Shown here: positions 44,884 to 53,281 of the stretch, piece by piece
Layout: each line of letters begins with the position of its first letter
Position numbering within the stretch: position 1 is the first letter of the stretch
DNA from: Neoroseomonas oryzicola
GTDB taxonomy: Bacteria > Pseudomonadota > Alphaproteobacteria > Acetobacterales > Acetobacteraceae
Assembly (NCBI RefSeq): GCF_012163135.1
Contig: NZ_JAAVUP010000006.1
Span: forward strand, 96,387 to 160,386
Length of the DNA: 64,000 nucleotides
Reading direction: 5' to 3'
The notes under the pieces: generated by a model
Databases searched by the model: none
What the model saw: only the letters and a program-made list of their open reading frames with translations
Told to the model about the DNA's origin: nothing
Made by a program: the position numbers and the translations under genes

Positions 44884-45641
44884 GCCTCGTCGTCCGCGGC
44901 ATCACCAAGGCCTGGGGCGGCTTCCGCGCCCTGGACGGCGTCTCCTTCGAGATGGAGAGCACCGGCCTGCTCGGCATCATCGGCCCGAACGGCGCCGGCA
45001 AGTCGACGCTCTTCTCGGTCGTGTCGGGCTTCATCCCCGCCGATGTCGGCAGCGTCGCGCTGGACGGCACGTCGCTCGACCGCCTCGGCCCCGCCGCGCG
45101 CGCCCGCGCCGGCATGATCCGCACCTTCCAGGTCCCGCGCGAATTCCACCACCTGACGGTGCGCGAGAACCTGATGGCCGCCGCGCCCGGCCAGTCCGGC
45201 GAGGGCCTGCTCGGCCTCTTCCTCCGCCCCGGCCGCGTGCGCGCCGAGGAAGACGCGATCCGCGCCGAGGCAGAGGCCACCATCGACTTCCTGCGCCTCG
45301 CCGGCGTCGCGGACACCCCCGCGGGGCGCCTGTCCGGCGGCCAGAAGAAGCTGGTGGAGCTCGGCCGCGCGCTGATGGCCAAGCCGCGGCTGATCCTGCT
45401 CGACGAGCCCTTCGCCGGCGTGAACCCGGTGCTGATCGAGGAGATCATGGCGCGCATCCGCGACCTCAACGGCCGCGGCATCGGCTTCCTCGTCATCGAG
45501 CACGACCTCGACGCCCTCTCGCGCCTCGTGCCGCGCGTGGTGGTGATGGACCGCGGCCGCGTGCTGGCCACCGGCACGCCGCAGGCGGTCCTCGCCGACG
45601 CGGCGGTGCGCGAGGCCTATCTCGGGGGCGCGCCGGCATGA
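44880..45641 (+). CDS. Liv-type ABC transporter ATP-binding protein (LivG-like)
   Basis: A 253-residue ATPase with Walker A GPNGAGKST, LivG-type IRTFQVPREFHHLTVRENLM, signature LSGGQKK, Walker B LLDEPFAGVNP and switch VIEHD. It is paralogous to the LivG-like protein of the first importer. Four-base overlaps on both sides place it inside the second importer operon. Confidence 0.95.
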   Translation: MSLVVRGITKAWGGFRALDGVSFEMESTGLLGIIGPNGAGKSTLFSVVSGFIPADVGSVALDGTSLDRLGPAARARAGMIRTFQVPREFHHLTVRENLMAAAPGQSGEGLLGLFLRPGRVRAEEDAIRAEAEATIDFLRLAGVADTPAGRLSGGQKKLVELGRALMAKPRLILLDEPFAGVNPVLIEEIMARIRDLNGRGIGFLVIEHDLDALSRLVPRVVVMDRGRVLATGTPQAVLADAAVREAYLGGAPA

Positions 45642-46348
45642 GCCTGCTCGAGATCGCGCACCTCACCGGCGGCTATGGCGAGACCGACATCCTCAACGGC
45701 ATCGACCTCACGGTCGAGCAGGGCGAGATCCTCACCGTCGCCGGCACCAACGGCGCCGGCAAGTCGACGCTCGCCAAGGCCGTGATGGGCCTGCTGCCGC
45801 GCGCATCGGGCCGCATCGCGCTCGACGGCACCGACATCCTGGCCGAGCCGGTCGAACGCCGCCTCGCCCTCGGCATCGCCTATGTCCCGCAGGTCGGCAA
45901 CGTCTTCGCCTCGCTCTCGGTGCTGGAGAACCTGCAGGTCGTGCAGGGCGTGCGCGACGCCAAGGCGCGCATCGCCGAACTGCTCGACGCCTTCCCCGCG
46001 CTGTCCGAACGTCGCCGCGCCCGCGCCGGCAGCCTCTCGGGCGGCGAGCGCCAGCAGCTCGCCTTCGCCCGCGCGCTGATGGCCCGGCCGCGCCTGATGA
46101 TCCTCGACGAACCCACCGCCGCCCTCGCCCCCGCGCGCGTCGTGGAATCCTTCGAGCGCATCCGAGCGCTGCCCGCGCTAGGCGTCTCGGTGCTGATGGT
46201 GGAACAGCGCGCGCGCCAGGCGCTCTCGGTCTCCGACCGCGGCTGCATCCTCGACGGCGGCAAGGTCGCGATGCTCGGCGCCGCCGCTGGCCTGCTCGCC
46301 GATGAACGCGCCGCCGCCCTCTATCTCGGCCGGGCGGGCGGCGCGTAG
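45638..46348 (+). CDS. Liv-type ABC transporter ATP-binding protein (LivF-like)
   Basis: A 236-residue ATPase with Walker A GTNGAGKST (an unusual Thr for Pro at the second position), VPQVGNVFASLSVLENLQVV, signature LSGGERQ, Walker B LDEPTAALAP and VEQR in the switch region. It ends the 25-kb co-directional run. Three bases separate its stop from that of the convergent aldolase-like gene, with no terminator hairpin between. Confidence 0.94.
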   Translation: MSLLEIAHLTGGYGETDILNGIDLTVEQGEILTVAGTNGAGKSTLAKAVMGLLPRASGRIALDGTDILAEPVERRLALGIAYVPQVGNVFASLSVLENLQVVQGVRDAKARIAELLDAFPALSERRRARAGSLSGGERQQLAFARALMARPRLMILDEPTAALAPARVVESFERIRALPALGVSVLMVEQRARQALSVSDRGCILDGGKVAMLGAAAGLLADERAAALYLGRAGGA

Positions 46349-46351
46349 CGC

Positions 46352-47134
46352 TCAGTCCCGGAAGCCCGGATCCGTCCGGTCAAGCTGCCGCAGCAGGCCC
46401 GGCCATTCCAGCAGCCCGTACTTCCGCGAATTGCCCGGCGCGTACATGGCGCAGGACTTCTCCACCACCTCCGGGCTCGGCATCTCGAGCGCGGTGTTGC
46501 ACGCCATCGCCTGCAGCTGCGCCTGACAGGCGCGCTCCAGCCCCCACATCGCGATGAAGGCCTCCGCCACGCTCTCGCCCACCGTCAGCAGGCCGTGGTT
46601 GCGCAGGATGCAGTAGTTCAGCGACCCCAGCGACTTCGCCAGCGCCTCGCGCTCGGACGGGTCGCGCTCCGGCCCGCGGAAGTCGTGATAGGCGATGCGG
46701 CCATAGAAGCGCGTCGCCGTCTGGGTCAGCGGCAGCAGCCCGCATTTCAGCGCGCTGACTGCCATGCCCGCGATCGTATGCGTGTGCATCGCCGCGCCCA
46801 CATCGGGCCGCGCGCGATAGATCGCCGAATGGATGGTGAAGCCCGCCGGATGCAGCCCATAGGGCAGGTCCGGGCGATAGAGGATCTCGCCCTCCGTGTT
46901 CACCTTCAGCAGGGAGGAGGCGGTGATCTCGCTGAACAGCATGCCGTTCGGATTGATCAGGAACTGCCCCGGCGCATCCGGCACGCGCGCCGTGATGTGG
47001 GTGTAGATCATGTCCGACATGCCGTAGCGGTCGCACAGCCGGTAGCAGGCCGCGAGGTCCACGCGCGCCTGCCACTCCGCCTCGCTCACCGAACCCTGGA
47101 TCGGCGCGATCTCGAGCGCCTGCACCTTCGTCAT
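46352..47134 (-). CDS. Class II aldolase/adducin family protein
   Basis: A 260-residue zinc-type aldolase fold. YTHITARVPD (about 44-53) and FLINPNGMLFSEITASSLLKV are typical, AAMHTHT carries zinc-binding histidines, and LRNHGLLTVGESVAEAF the third. Family members cleave sugar phosphates or act as decarboxylase/isomerase-like enzymes; this one is of the short soluble kind found in many catabolic operons. GGAGG precedes the ATG. It follows the MBL-hydrolase gene by 14 bases on the same strand, so the two form an operon. Substrate is unknown. Confidence 0.92.
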   Translation of the reverse strand: MTKVQALEIAPIQGSVSEAEWQARVDLAACYRLCDRYGMSDMIYTHITARVPDAPGQFLINPNGMLFSEITASSLLKVNTEGEILYRPDLPYGLHPAGFTIHSAIYRARPDVGAAMHTHTIAGMAVSALKCGLLPLTQTATRFYGRIAYHDFRGPERDPSEREALAKSLGSLNYCILRNHGLLTVGESVAEAFIAMWGLERACQAQLQAMACNTALEMPSPEVVEKSCAMYAPGNSRKYGLLEWPGLLRQLDRTDPGFRD

Positions 47135-47148
47135 TGTCCCGTCCTCCC

Positions 47149-47928
47149 TCAGTCCGCCTCGCGCGGGGCCAGGTCGATGCGCTGCGTCTCCTCGAGCGTC
47201 TCCCCGAACCAGGCGCGGATCGCCGCCTGGTGCCGGCCGAGCGGCCGCGGCACGCCGTTCTCCACCACCATCGGCAGGTCGTGGCCCGGGATCAGCAGGC
47301 AGCCCGGCCGCGACCGGCAGATCTCCCACACCATGTCGATCGTCGCGCGACTCACTGCCGGGTCGTAGGTCATGTCGGTCTGCCGCGTGGTCAGCTCGAC
47401 GCGGTTCTTCACCGCATCCTGCAGCAGCACGCAGTCCTGCCCGTCGCCGGCGATGAGGAAGATCAGGTGCCCCGGCGTATGCCCGGGCGCGAGCCGCGCC
47501 ACGATGCCGGGCAGCACCTCGTCCCCCTCGTCGATCAGGTGCAGCGTCGGCCAGTGCGCCAGGGCCTCGACCGCATGCTCGGGCACCGAGGTCTCGCCCC
47601 AGGCGACGCCGCGCGCCCAGGCGAGCTCCTTCCGCCCGATCGCGATCCGCGCCTCGCGGAACATCGGCCAGTTCACGCAATGGTCGTGATGCGCATGGCT
47701 CAGCAGCAGATCGGTAACGTCGCCGGGCCGGATGCCGCGCTCCTTCAGCGCCGCGGCGAGCGGCTTGCGCAGCCCGTAGCCGCCGCCGTCGAGCACCACG
47801 ATGCGCCCATGGCCGCGCAGCAGCACGACCGTGCTCCAGCCGAGCCCGCCATGCGGCACCACCTTGCCCGGATAGCCGTTGACCAGGATCTCGAGGTCCC
47901 AGCCGCCGCCGCTCCATTTCATGGACAT
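47149..47928 (-). CDS. MBL-fold metallo-hydrolase
   Basis: A 259-residue metallo-beta-lactamase-fold enzyme. LLLSHAHHDHCVNW supplies HxHxDH, LAPGHTPGH the next histidine, VLLQDAV the bridging aspartate region and IPGHD the last ligand, so the dinuclear zinc site is complete. The LAPGHTPGHLIF context and overall length resemble the lactonase-type group that includes N-acyl-homoserine lactonases, but metabolic lactonases or thioesterases look the same at this level. GGGAGA just before the ATG at MSMKW supports this start. It is first in an operon with the aldolase-like gene and diverges from an SDR gene. Confidence 0.9.
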   Translation of the reverse strand: MSMKWSGGGWDLEILVNGYPGKVVPHGGLGWSTVVLLRGHGRIVVLDGGGYGLRKPLAAALKERGIRPGDVTDLLLSHAHHDHCVNWPMFREARIAIGRKELAWARGVAWGETSVPEHAVEALAHWPTLHLIDEGDEVLPGIVARLAPGHTPGHLIFLIAGDGQDCVLLQDAVKNRVELTTRQTDMTYDPAVSRATIDMVWEICRSRPGCLLIPGHDLPMVVENGVPRPLGRHQAAIRAWFGETLEETQRIDLAPREAD

Positions 47929-48037
47929 CTTCTCCCTGCCGCGAAGCGTAGAACCGCGCGCGTCGCCCGGCCAGCCCGCCCCCTGGACCGCGCCGCGCCG
48001 ACAGGACAGGCTGGCGCGGAGAACGGAGGACGCATCC

Positions 48038-48790
48038 ATGGATCTCAAGGGCGCAGTGGCCCTCGTCACGGGCGGCAATGGCGGCCTTGGCCAGCGCATC
48101 TGCCACGCCCTCGCGCGCGAAGGCGCCGACATCGCCGTGATGTACGCGCAGAGCCGCGAAGCGGCCGAGGCGGTGGCGCGCGACCTCGCCGCAACACATG
48201 GCGTCCGTGCCCAGGCCTTCGGCTGCGACATCACCGACGGCGCCGCGGTCGCCGCGCTGGTCGATACCGTGGCGAAGGCCTTCGGCCGCCTCGACATCCT
48301 CGTGAACGACGCCGCCTACAACAAGTCGATCCCCTTCCCCAACCTCGACGGCCTCACGGAGGAATTGTGGGAGAAGATCATGGCCGTGAACCTCACCGGC
48401 CCGATGCGCCTGACCAAGGCGGTCGCGCCGGTGATGAAGGCGCAGGGGCGCGGGCGGATCGTCAACATCGCCTCGGTCGCCGGCCTCGGCCCGACCGGTT
48501 CCTCCATCGCCTATGCCGTCTCCAAGGCCGGATTGATCCACCTGACGAAGTGCATGGCCGTGGCGCTGGCGCCCGAGGTGCTGGTGAACTGCGTCGCCCC
48601 CGGCCTGCTCGAGGGCACGCGCGCCACCGCGAACCTCCGCCCCGAGCAGATCGAGCGTTCCGCCGCCACCTCCCTGCTGCGGAAGGCCGCCGACAAGGAC
48701 GATTGCGCCGACATGGTCGTCACCATGTGCCGTACCGAGACGATGACCGGCCAGACCACCGTCATCGACGCCGGCCGCGTCTTCCACTGA
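48038..48790 (+). CDS. Short-chain dehydrogenase/reductase (FabG-like)
   Basis: A 250-residue oxidoreductase. VTGGNGGLGQRI (10-21) is the NAD(P) motif; NDAAY replaces the usual NNAG after strand 4; VNIASVAG has the catalytic Ser region and YAVSKAG the Tyr and Lys. C-terminal TGQTTVIDAGRVFH fits the classical family. ACGGAGGA precedes the ATG. It diverges from the MBL-hydrolase/aldolase pair and is followed by an MFS gene after 26 bases. Its function is probably linked with that pair, but no substrate can be named. Confidence 0.93.
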   Translation: MDLKGAVALVTGGNGGLGQRICHALAREGADIAVMYAQSREAAEAVARDLAATHGVRAQAFGCDITDGAAVAALVDTVAKAFGRLDILVNDAAYNKSIPFPNLDGLTEELWEKIMAVNLTGPMRLTKAVAPVMKAQGRGRIVNIASVAGLGPTGSSIAYAVSKAGLIHLTKCMAVALAPEVLVNCVAPGLLEGTRATANLRPEQIERSAATSLLRKAADKDDCADMVVTMCRTETMTGQTTVIDAGRVFH

Positions 48791-48816
48791 CGACACCCCC
48801 CACACCGCTGCCGCGC

Positions 48817-49968
48817 ATGCCCTGGGCGCTGCTGGCGGCGGCCTGCCTCGGCATGTTCGCCGCCTCCTCCTCGGGGACGACGCGGGCGCCCTTCCTGCTG
48901 GACATGTCGCGCGATCTCTCGGCGAGCCTCGCCATGGTCGCGAACCTGATGGCGATGACGTCCATCGCCTGGGGCGTGAGTTCGCTGTTCGCCGGCGCCT
49001 GGTCCGACCGCTGGGGCCGGCGGCCCTTCCTGATCGGCGGGCCGCTCGGACTCGCGGCCTCCCTCGTCGGCGTCGCGGTCTCGCCGGGCTACTGGTCGGT
49101 CGCCGTGGCGGTCACGGCGGCGGGCACCTTCGCCGGCGGCTTCACCGGCGTGATCATGGCCGAGGCCTCCGCCCGCACCGTGGACCGCCAGCGCGGCCGG
49201 GCGCTCGGCTGGGTGATGGCGGGGCAATCCTTCTCGCTGCTGCTCGGCGTGCCGCTCGCCGCCTGGGTCGGCACCTATATCGGCTGGCGGGGCGTCGCCC
49301 TCGCCGTCGGCGGCATCGCGGTGCTCGCCGCGATCGGGCTCCTCGTCACCACCCTCACCCCCGCCGAGGCCCCGCGCCGCGGCTCCGCCGCGCGGCCCAG
49401 CATGCGCGGCGCCATGAGCGGCCCGGTGCTGCGCCTGCTCGCCATGGGGGTCGCCGAGCGGCTCTGCTACGGCATCTCGGTCGTCTATTTCGCGACCTTC
49501 CTGCAGGCGACCTATGGGCTGACGCCGGCGGGGGTGGCGATCCCGCTCGCGGTCATCGCGGTCGGCAACATCCTCGGCACCGTGGTCGGCGGGCAGATGG
49601 CGGACCGGATGCGCAACCGGCTGCACGTCTTCGCCGGGGCGATGGCGGCCTCCGCGGTCGTGGCGCTGGCGCTCTACGGCTGGACACCGGGCCTGGTCAC
49701 CACGGTCGGCCTCGGCTTCGCCTATGTGTTCGTCAACGCCATCGCCAGGCCCAGCCTGATGGCCGCGCTCGCCAACGTGCCGGACGAGATCCGCGGCACC
49801 GTCCTTGGCCTCAACGTCACCTCGGCCTCCTTCGGCTGGCTCGGCGCCGCGGCGCTGGGCGGCTGGGTCATGGCGGCGGCCGGATTCGGCGGTTTCGGGC
49901 CGCTCTCGGCCGCAGCCGCCATCGCCGGCGCCGCGCTCGCCCTCGCCCGACCGGCATCGCGGGGCTGA
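48817..49968 (+). CDS. Major facilitator superfamily transporter
   Basis: A 383-residue membrane protein with twelve likely helices. SSLFAGAWSDRWGRRPFLIG, between helices 2 and 3, is the MFS motif A, and a degenerate repeat, GGQMADRMRNRLHVF, appears in the second half. The first residues, MPWALLAAACLGMFAASSSG, start the first helix, which supports this ATG although no good ribosome-binding site is seen. Drug/H+ antiporter-like exporters and metabolite carriers both fit. It follows the SDR gene closely and may be in the same operon. Confidence 0.9.
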   Translation: MPWALLAAACLGMFAASSSGTTRAPFLLDMSRDLSASLAMVANLMAMTSIAWGVSSLFAGAWSDRWGRRPFLIGGPLGLAASLVGVAVSPGYWSVAVAVTAAGTFAGGFTGVIMAEASARTVDRQRGRALGWVMAGQSFSLLLGVPLAAWVGTYIGWRGVALAVGGIAVLAAIGLLVTTLTPAEAPRRGSAARPSMRGAMSGPVLRLLAMGVAERLCYGISVVYFATFLQATYGLTPAGVAIPLAVIAVGNILGTVVGGQMADRMRNRLHVFAGAMAASAVVALALYGWTPGLVTTVGLGFAYVFVNAIARPSLMAALANVPDEIRGTVLGLNVTSASFGWLGAAALGGWVMAAAGFGGFGPLSAAAAIAGAALALARPASRG

Positions 49969-50044
49969 ATCCGCCGCTTCCGGCTTTCCTTCCCGGCCAT
50001 CCCGCGCGACCATCGCCCCACCCAGCAGCCGGGAGGCCCCGACC

Positions 50045-51445
50045 ATGTCCGTCACGAACCAGCCCGATCCGGAAGAACGCCGCCGCGTCGTCGCCCAGGA
50101 CCTCGAGAACGTGATGCACCCGATCGTGCAGCACCGCGCGCTCGAGAAGTCGCAGATGGTCGTCACCGGCGCCCAGGGCTCGACCATCGTGGACGCCGAC
50201 GGCTCGACCTACCTCGACGCCATGGCCGGCCTGTGGTGCGTCAACATCGGCTATGGCCGCACCGAGCTCGCGCAAATCGCCGCCGAGCAGATGGAGCAGA
50301 TGGCCTACTACCCGCACACGGCCATGAACCTGCCCGCCGCGCGCCTCGGCGAGCAGATCAACACGCTGATGGGCGGCGGCTACCACACCTACTTCGTGAA
50401 TTCGGGCTCCGAGGCGAACGAGGCCGGCTTCAAGGTCGCGCGGCAATACGCCAAGCACGAATTCCCCGGCCAGTTCCGCTTCAAGACCATCGCGCGCCAC
50501 TACGCCTATCACGGCACGACGCTCGCCACGCTCGCGGCCGGCGGCATGGGCGAGCGCAAGATGAAGTTCGAGCCCTTCGCCGGCGAGTTCATCCACGTCC
50601 CGGCGCCGACCTGCTACCGCTGCCCGCTCGGCCTCGAATACCCGTCCTGCAAGACCGCCTGTGCGACGGCCATCGAGGCCGCGATCCAGGCGGAAGGCCC
50701 GCAGACCGTCGCCGAGGTGATCGTCGAGCCGATCATGTCCGGCGTCGGCGTCGCCGTGCCGCCCGACGACTACCTGCCGAAGGTCGAGGCGATCTGTCGC
50801 AAGTTCGACGTGCTGCTGCATGTCGATGAGGTGATCAACGGCTTCGGCCGCACGGGGAAGATGTTCGGCCACCAGCACTATGGCATCAGCCCCGACATCA
50901 TGGCGGTCGCCAAGGGCATCGTCTCCGCCTACCTGCCGATCGCCGCGACCGTGGTGAAGAACCGCGTCTTCGACAGCTTCCTCGGCGAGGTCGCCGAGGC
51001 GCGCCAGGTGATGCAGGTGAACACCTATGGCGGCCACCCCGCCGCCGCCGCCGTCGCCGTGCGCAACATCGAGATCATGCTCGAGGAGAAGCTGCCCGAG
51101 CGCGCCGCGACCATGGGCGCCTACCTGATGGACGGCCTCAAGGCGACGCTGTTCAAGCACGGCATCTGCGGCGACGTGCGCGGCAAGGGCCTGCTGATCG
51201 GCATCGAACTCGTTACCGACCGTGAGAGCAAGGTGCAGCTCGACGGCGCGCTGGTCGGCGGCGTGGTCGAGTTCTGCAAGGCGAACGGCGTGATCGTCGG
51301 CCGCTCCGGCGGCGGGTCGCGGCACTCCAACACCATCGTGCTGTCGCCGCCGCTCATCATCACGCGCACGGAATGCGACACGCTCATCGAGGTGCTCGAC
51401 AAGGCGCTCGCGCACACCGTCGCGAAGATGGCCGGGAAGGCCTGA
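50045..51445 (+). CDS. Class III aminotransferase (omega-amino acid/taurine-pyruvate type)
   Basis: A 466-residue pyridoxal-phosphate enzyme. DAMAGLWCVNIGYG near 58-71 and NSGSEANEAGFKVARQY near 119-135 are subgroup III blocks; LHVDEVINGFGRTGKMFG carries the cofactor-binding Asp, and AVAKGIVSAYLP the Schiff-base lysine. Cys-containing CYRCPLGLEYPSCKTAC resembles taurine-pyruvate and related omega-amino-acid aminotransferases. It would move an amino group from a terminal amine such as taurine or beta-alanine to pyruvate or an oxo acid. GGGAGG precedes the ATG. It stands alone, followed by strong hairpins. Confidence 0.93.
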   Translation: MSVTNQPDPEERRRVVAQDLENVMHPIVQHRALEKSQMVVTGAQGSTIVDADGSTYLDAMAGLWCVNIGYGRTELAQIAAEQMEQMAYYPHTAMNLPAARLGEQINTLMGGGYHTYFVNSGSEANEAGFKVARQYAKHEFPGQFRFKTIARHYAYHGTTLATLAAGGMGERKMKFEPFAGEFIHVPAPTCYRCPLGLEYPSCKTACATAIEAAIQAEGPQTVAEVIVEPIMSGVGVAVPPDDYLPKVEAICRKFDVLLHVDEVINGFGRTGKMFGHQHYGISPDIMAVAKGIVSAYLPIAATVVKNRVFDSFLGEVAEARQVMQVNTYGGHPAAAAVAVRNIEIMLEEKLPERAATMGAYLMDGLKATLFKHGICGDVRGKGLLIGIELVTDRESKVQLDGALVGGVVEFCKANGVIVGRSGGGSRHSNTIVLSPPLIITRTECDTLIEVLDKALAHTVAKMAGKA

Positions 51446-51454
51446 CGACCATCG

Positions 51455-51539
51455 AGAGGGGCCCTGCCCCTCTAGAACTCTTGGGTTCCGAGGGCCTTTC
51501 GGCCCTCGGCGGGGTGGTGCGGAGGGGCGGCGCCCCTCC
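51455..51539. repeat. Three-hairpin intergenic repeat (terminator-like)
   Basis: Three strong stems follow each other: AGAGGGG/CCCCTCT (51455-51473), CCGAGGGCC-TTTC-GGCCCTCGG (51488-51509), and GGAGGGGCG/CGCCCCTCC around 51530. The middle hairpin is repeated base for base, with one more pair, at 63883-63906. The spacer separates the convergent aminotransferase and nth genes. It could serve as a bidirectional rho-independent-like stop, though T tracts are lacking; the modular, repeated form suggests a dispersed intergenic element. Confidence 0.7.
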
Positions 51540-51549
51540 GGCAGCGCCG

Positions 51550-52260
51550 TCACTTCACCGGCGGCGCCAGCACCTTGTCGTTGTAGTTGCAATACGCCCG
51601 CGCCACGCAGCGCCAGCATTCCGGCGCCCTTGCCTTGCACACATAGCGCCCGTGCAGGATCAGCCAGTGATGCGCGTCCCGCAGCAGCTCGGGCGGGCAG
51701 CGCTTTACCAGCTTCTCCTCCACCTCGCGCGGCGTCTTCCCCGGCGCCAGGCCGCAGCGGTTGCCGAGGCGGAAGATGTGCGTGTCGACCGCCATCGTCT
51801 CCTGCCCGAAGGCGACGTTCAGCACGACATTCGCGGTCTTACGCCCGACGCCGGGCAGGGCTTCCAACGCCTCGCGATCACCCGGCACCTGGCCGCCATG
51901 CTTCTCGACCAGGTCGCGCGCCAGCGCCGCGACATTCTTCGCCTTGCCCTGCCACAGCCCGATGGTTCGGATGTAGGGACCGATCCCCTCGGCCCCGAGC
52001 GCGGCCATCTTCTCGGGCGTCGGCGCCGCCGCGAACAGCGCCGGCGTGCACTTGTTCACCGCCGCATCCGTCGTCTGCGCCGACAGCACCACGGCGACAA
52101 GCAGCGTGAAGGGGTCGTGGTAGATCAGTTCCGTCTCGGGCGCCGGATTGGCGACGGCGAGGGCACGGATGAAGGCCTCCGCCTGCGCGGGCGGCATCAG
52201 GCGGGCGCGGCGCGGCGCCGTTGCGGTTCCGTGGTTCGGCTTCTTCGGCTTGGTCGGCAT
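51550..52260 (-). CDS. nth: Endonuclease III
   Basis: A 236-residue DNA glycosylase/AP lyase that removes oxidised pyrimidines. LSAQTTDAAVN (59-69) is the N-terminal family block. LPGVGRKTANVVL (135-147) is the helix-hairpin-helix with catalytic Lys141. VDTHIFRL (158-165) contains the catalytic Asp159. Cys208, Cys215, Cys218 and Cys224 give the C-x6-C-x2-C-x5-C [4Fe-4S] cluster loop. An in-frame GTG three codons upstream is an alternative start. It diverges from the DUF2244 gene by 39 bases. Confidence 0.96.
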   Translation of the reverse strand: MPTKPKKPNHGTATAPRRARLMPPAQAEAFIRALAVANPAPETELIYHDPFTLLVAVVLSAQTTDAAVNKCTPALFAAAPTPEKMAALGAEGIGPYIRTIGLWQGKAKNVAALARDLVEKHGGQVPGDREALEALPGVGRKTANVVLNVAFGQETMAVDTHIFRLGNRCGLAPGKTPREVEEKLVKRCPPELLRDAHHWLILHGRYVCKARAPECWRCVARAYCNYNDKVLAPPVK

Positions 52261-52299
52261 GGCTGGCACGGGCGCGATCCTCGCCTATCTTGCCCGGGC

Positions 52300-52809
52300 A
52301 TGGCAGCCCCCGCAGAGCCCGTCCTGTTCCAGGCCATCTGCACCCCGCCGCGGTCCCTGACGCCGGCGGGCTACCGGGCGCTCGCGCTGCTGCTGGTCTT
52401 CTTCACCGGGCTGACGGGGGTGCTGTTCTACCTCCTCGGCGCCTGGCCGATCCTGCCCTTCCTGGGTGGCGAAGTGATCTTCGCCCTCGGCCTCGTGGCG
52501 CTGCATGCGCGCCGCTCGGCACGGACCTCCGAGTTCCTGCTGCTGACGCCGGGGCGTCTCGCGGTCATCCGCACCGACCGGCGCGGACGGCGGGAGGAGA
52601 TCGCGCTCGACTCCTATTGGGCGCGGCTCACCTACCTCGAGGACCCCGGCCATGCCGGCGTGCTGCGCATCGACAGCCGCGGCCGCAGCCTCGAGATCGG
52701 CCGCGACCTGGCGGCGGAGGAGAAGAAGTCGCTGCACGACGCGCTGCGCGACGCACTGGCCGCCGCGCGCCGCCCGACCTTCGACAATCCGCAGCTGCGC
52801 GACGACTGA
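52300..52809 (+). CDS. DUF2244 integral membrane protein
   Basis: A 169-residue protein. Two adjoining membrane helices lie near 25-70 (ALALLLVFFTGLTGVLFYLL and FLGGEVIFALGLVAL), followed by a cytoplasmic domain with the DUF2244 pattern: LTPGRLAVIRTDRRG and LDSYWARLTY. Function is unknown for the family. It diverges from nth and is convergent with the nudC-lipoprotein pair. Confidence 0.9.
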   Translation: MAAPAEPVLFQAICTPPRSLTPAGYRALALLLVFFTGLTGVLFYLLGAWPILPFLGGEVIFALGLVALHARRSARTSEFLLLTPGRLAVIRTDRRGRREEIALDSYWARLTYLEDPGHAGVLRIDSRGRSLEIGRDLAAEEKKSLHDALRDALAAARRPTFDNPQLRDD

Positions 52810-52897
52810 TCGCCGCCGGCGGCCCCGAACGCGACGCCCCGCAGCCCGGCCCGGCAGGGCCGAGGCCGCGAAGGCGCCCCTGGCGAGCCAAGGACCG

Positions 52898-52959
52898 CGG
52901 ACGCCGCCCGCTCGGCGTCCGAGAGGACCAAGAAGAACCGCGAAGGCAGCGCCTTCGCG
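52898..52959. terminator. Paired GC hairpins between convergent genes
   Basis: CGGACGCCG-CCCGCT-CGGCGTCCG (52898-52921) and CGCGAAGGC-AGC-GCCTTCGCG (52939-52959) are two nine-base stems, separated by an A-rich stretch, in the 157-base space between the DUF2244 and lipoprotein genes. Each faces one gene end. T tracts are weak, so the role as a two-way terminator is probable but not certain. Confidence 0.5.
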
Positions 52960-52966
52960 CGCAGCA

Positions 52967-53281
52967 TCAGAACGTCACGCGCCGCACCGGCTCCACGCCG
53001 CCGCCCGGCATCGCGCCGCGCCGCGTCATGCAGTCGCGCCAGGCGCGCGGCAAGGCGACCAGCATCTCCTGCCGCACCCGCTCGTTCCATGCCTCGTTGC
53101 CATTGGCGGTGAATTGCGACGCGATGCGCCGCACTTCCGGATCCTGCTCGGCCTCGCGCCGGCAGGCCTGGCCGTCAGGGGAATTGTCGACCGGGACGTT
53201 GGCCCAGACGCCGCCTGTCTCGCAGGCGGCCAGGGCCAGGAGGGCAGCGGCCAGCGCCGCGCCGCGCCAGCGCTCGCTCAT
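52967..53281 (-). CDS. Small predicted lipoprotein
   Basis: A 104-residue protein with a lipoprotein signal: the hydrophobic stretch AALAAALLALAAC ends in a lipobox with Cys20. The mature part has no domain that I recognise; it contains two further cysteines, ACRREAEQDPEVRR and WRDCMTRRG, that could form a disulfide. The ATG overlaps the nudC stop as ATGA, so it is translated with nudC. Function is unknown. Confidence 0.8.
   Translation of the reverse strand: MSERWRGAALAAALLALAACETGGVWANVPVDNSPDGQACRREAEQDPEVRRIASQFTANGNEAWNERVRQEMLVALPRAWRDCMTRRGAMPGGGVEPVRRVTF

Noticed and set aside
49969..50044. Extension of the aminotransferase start upstream into the MFS gene
   Set aside because: The upstream codons are a shadow of the MFS gene; the ATG with GGGAGG just before it gives the normal family length.
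51446..51549. The AGAGGGG-type hairpin array as a CRISPR or tandem repeat
   Set aside because: The stems are different sequences without regular spacing or spacers; they are hairpins, not direct repeats.
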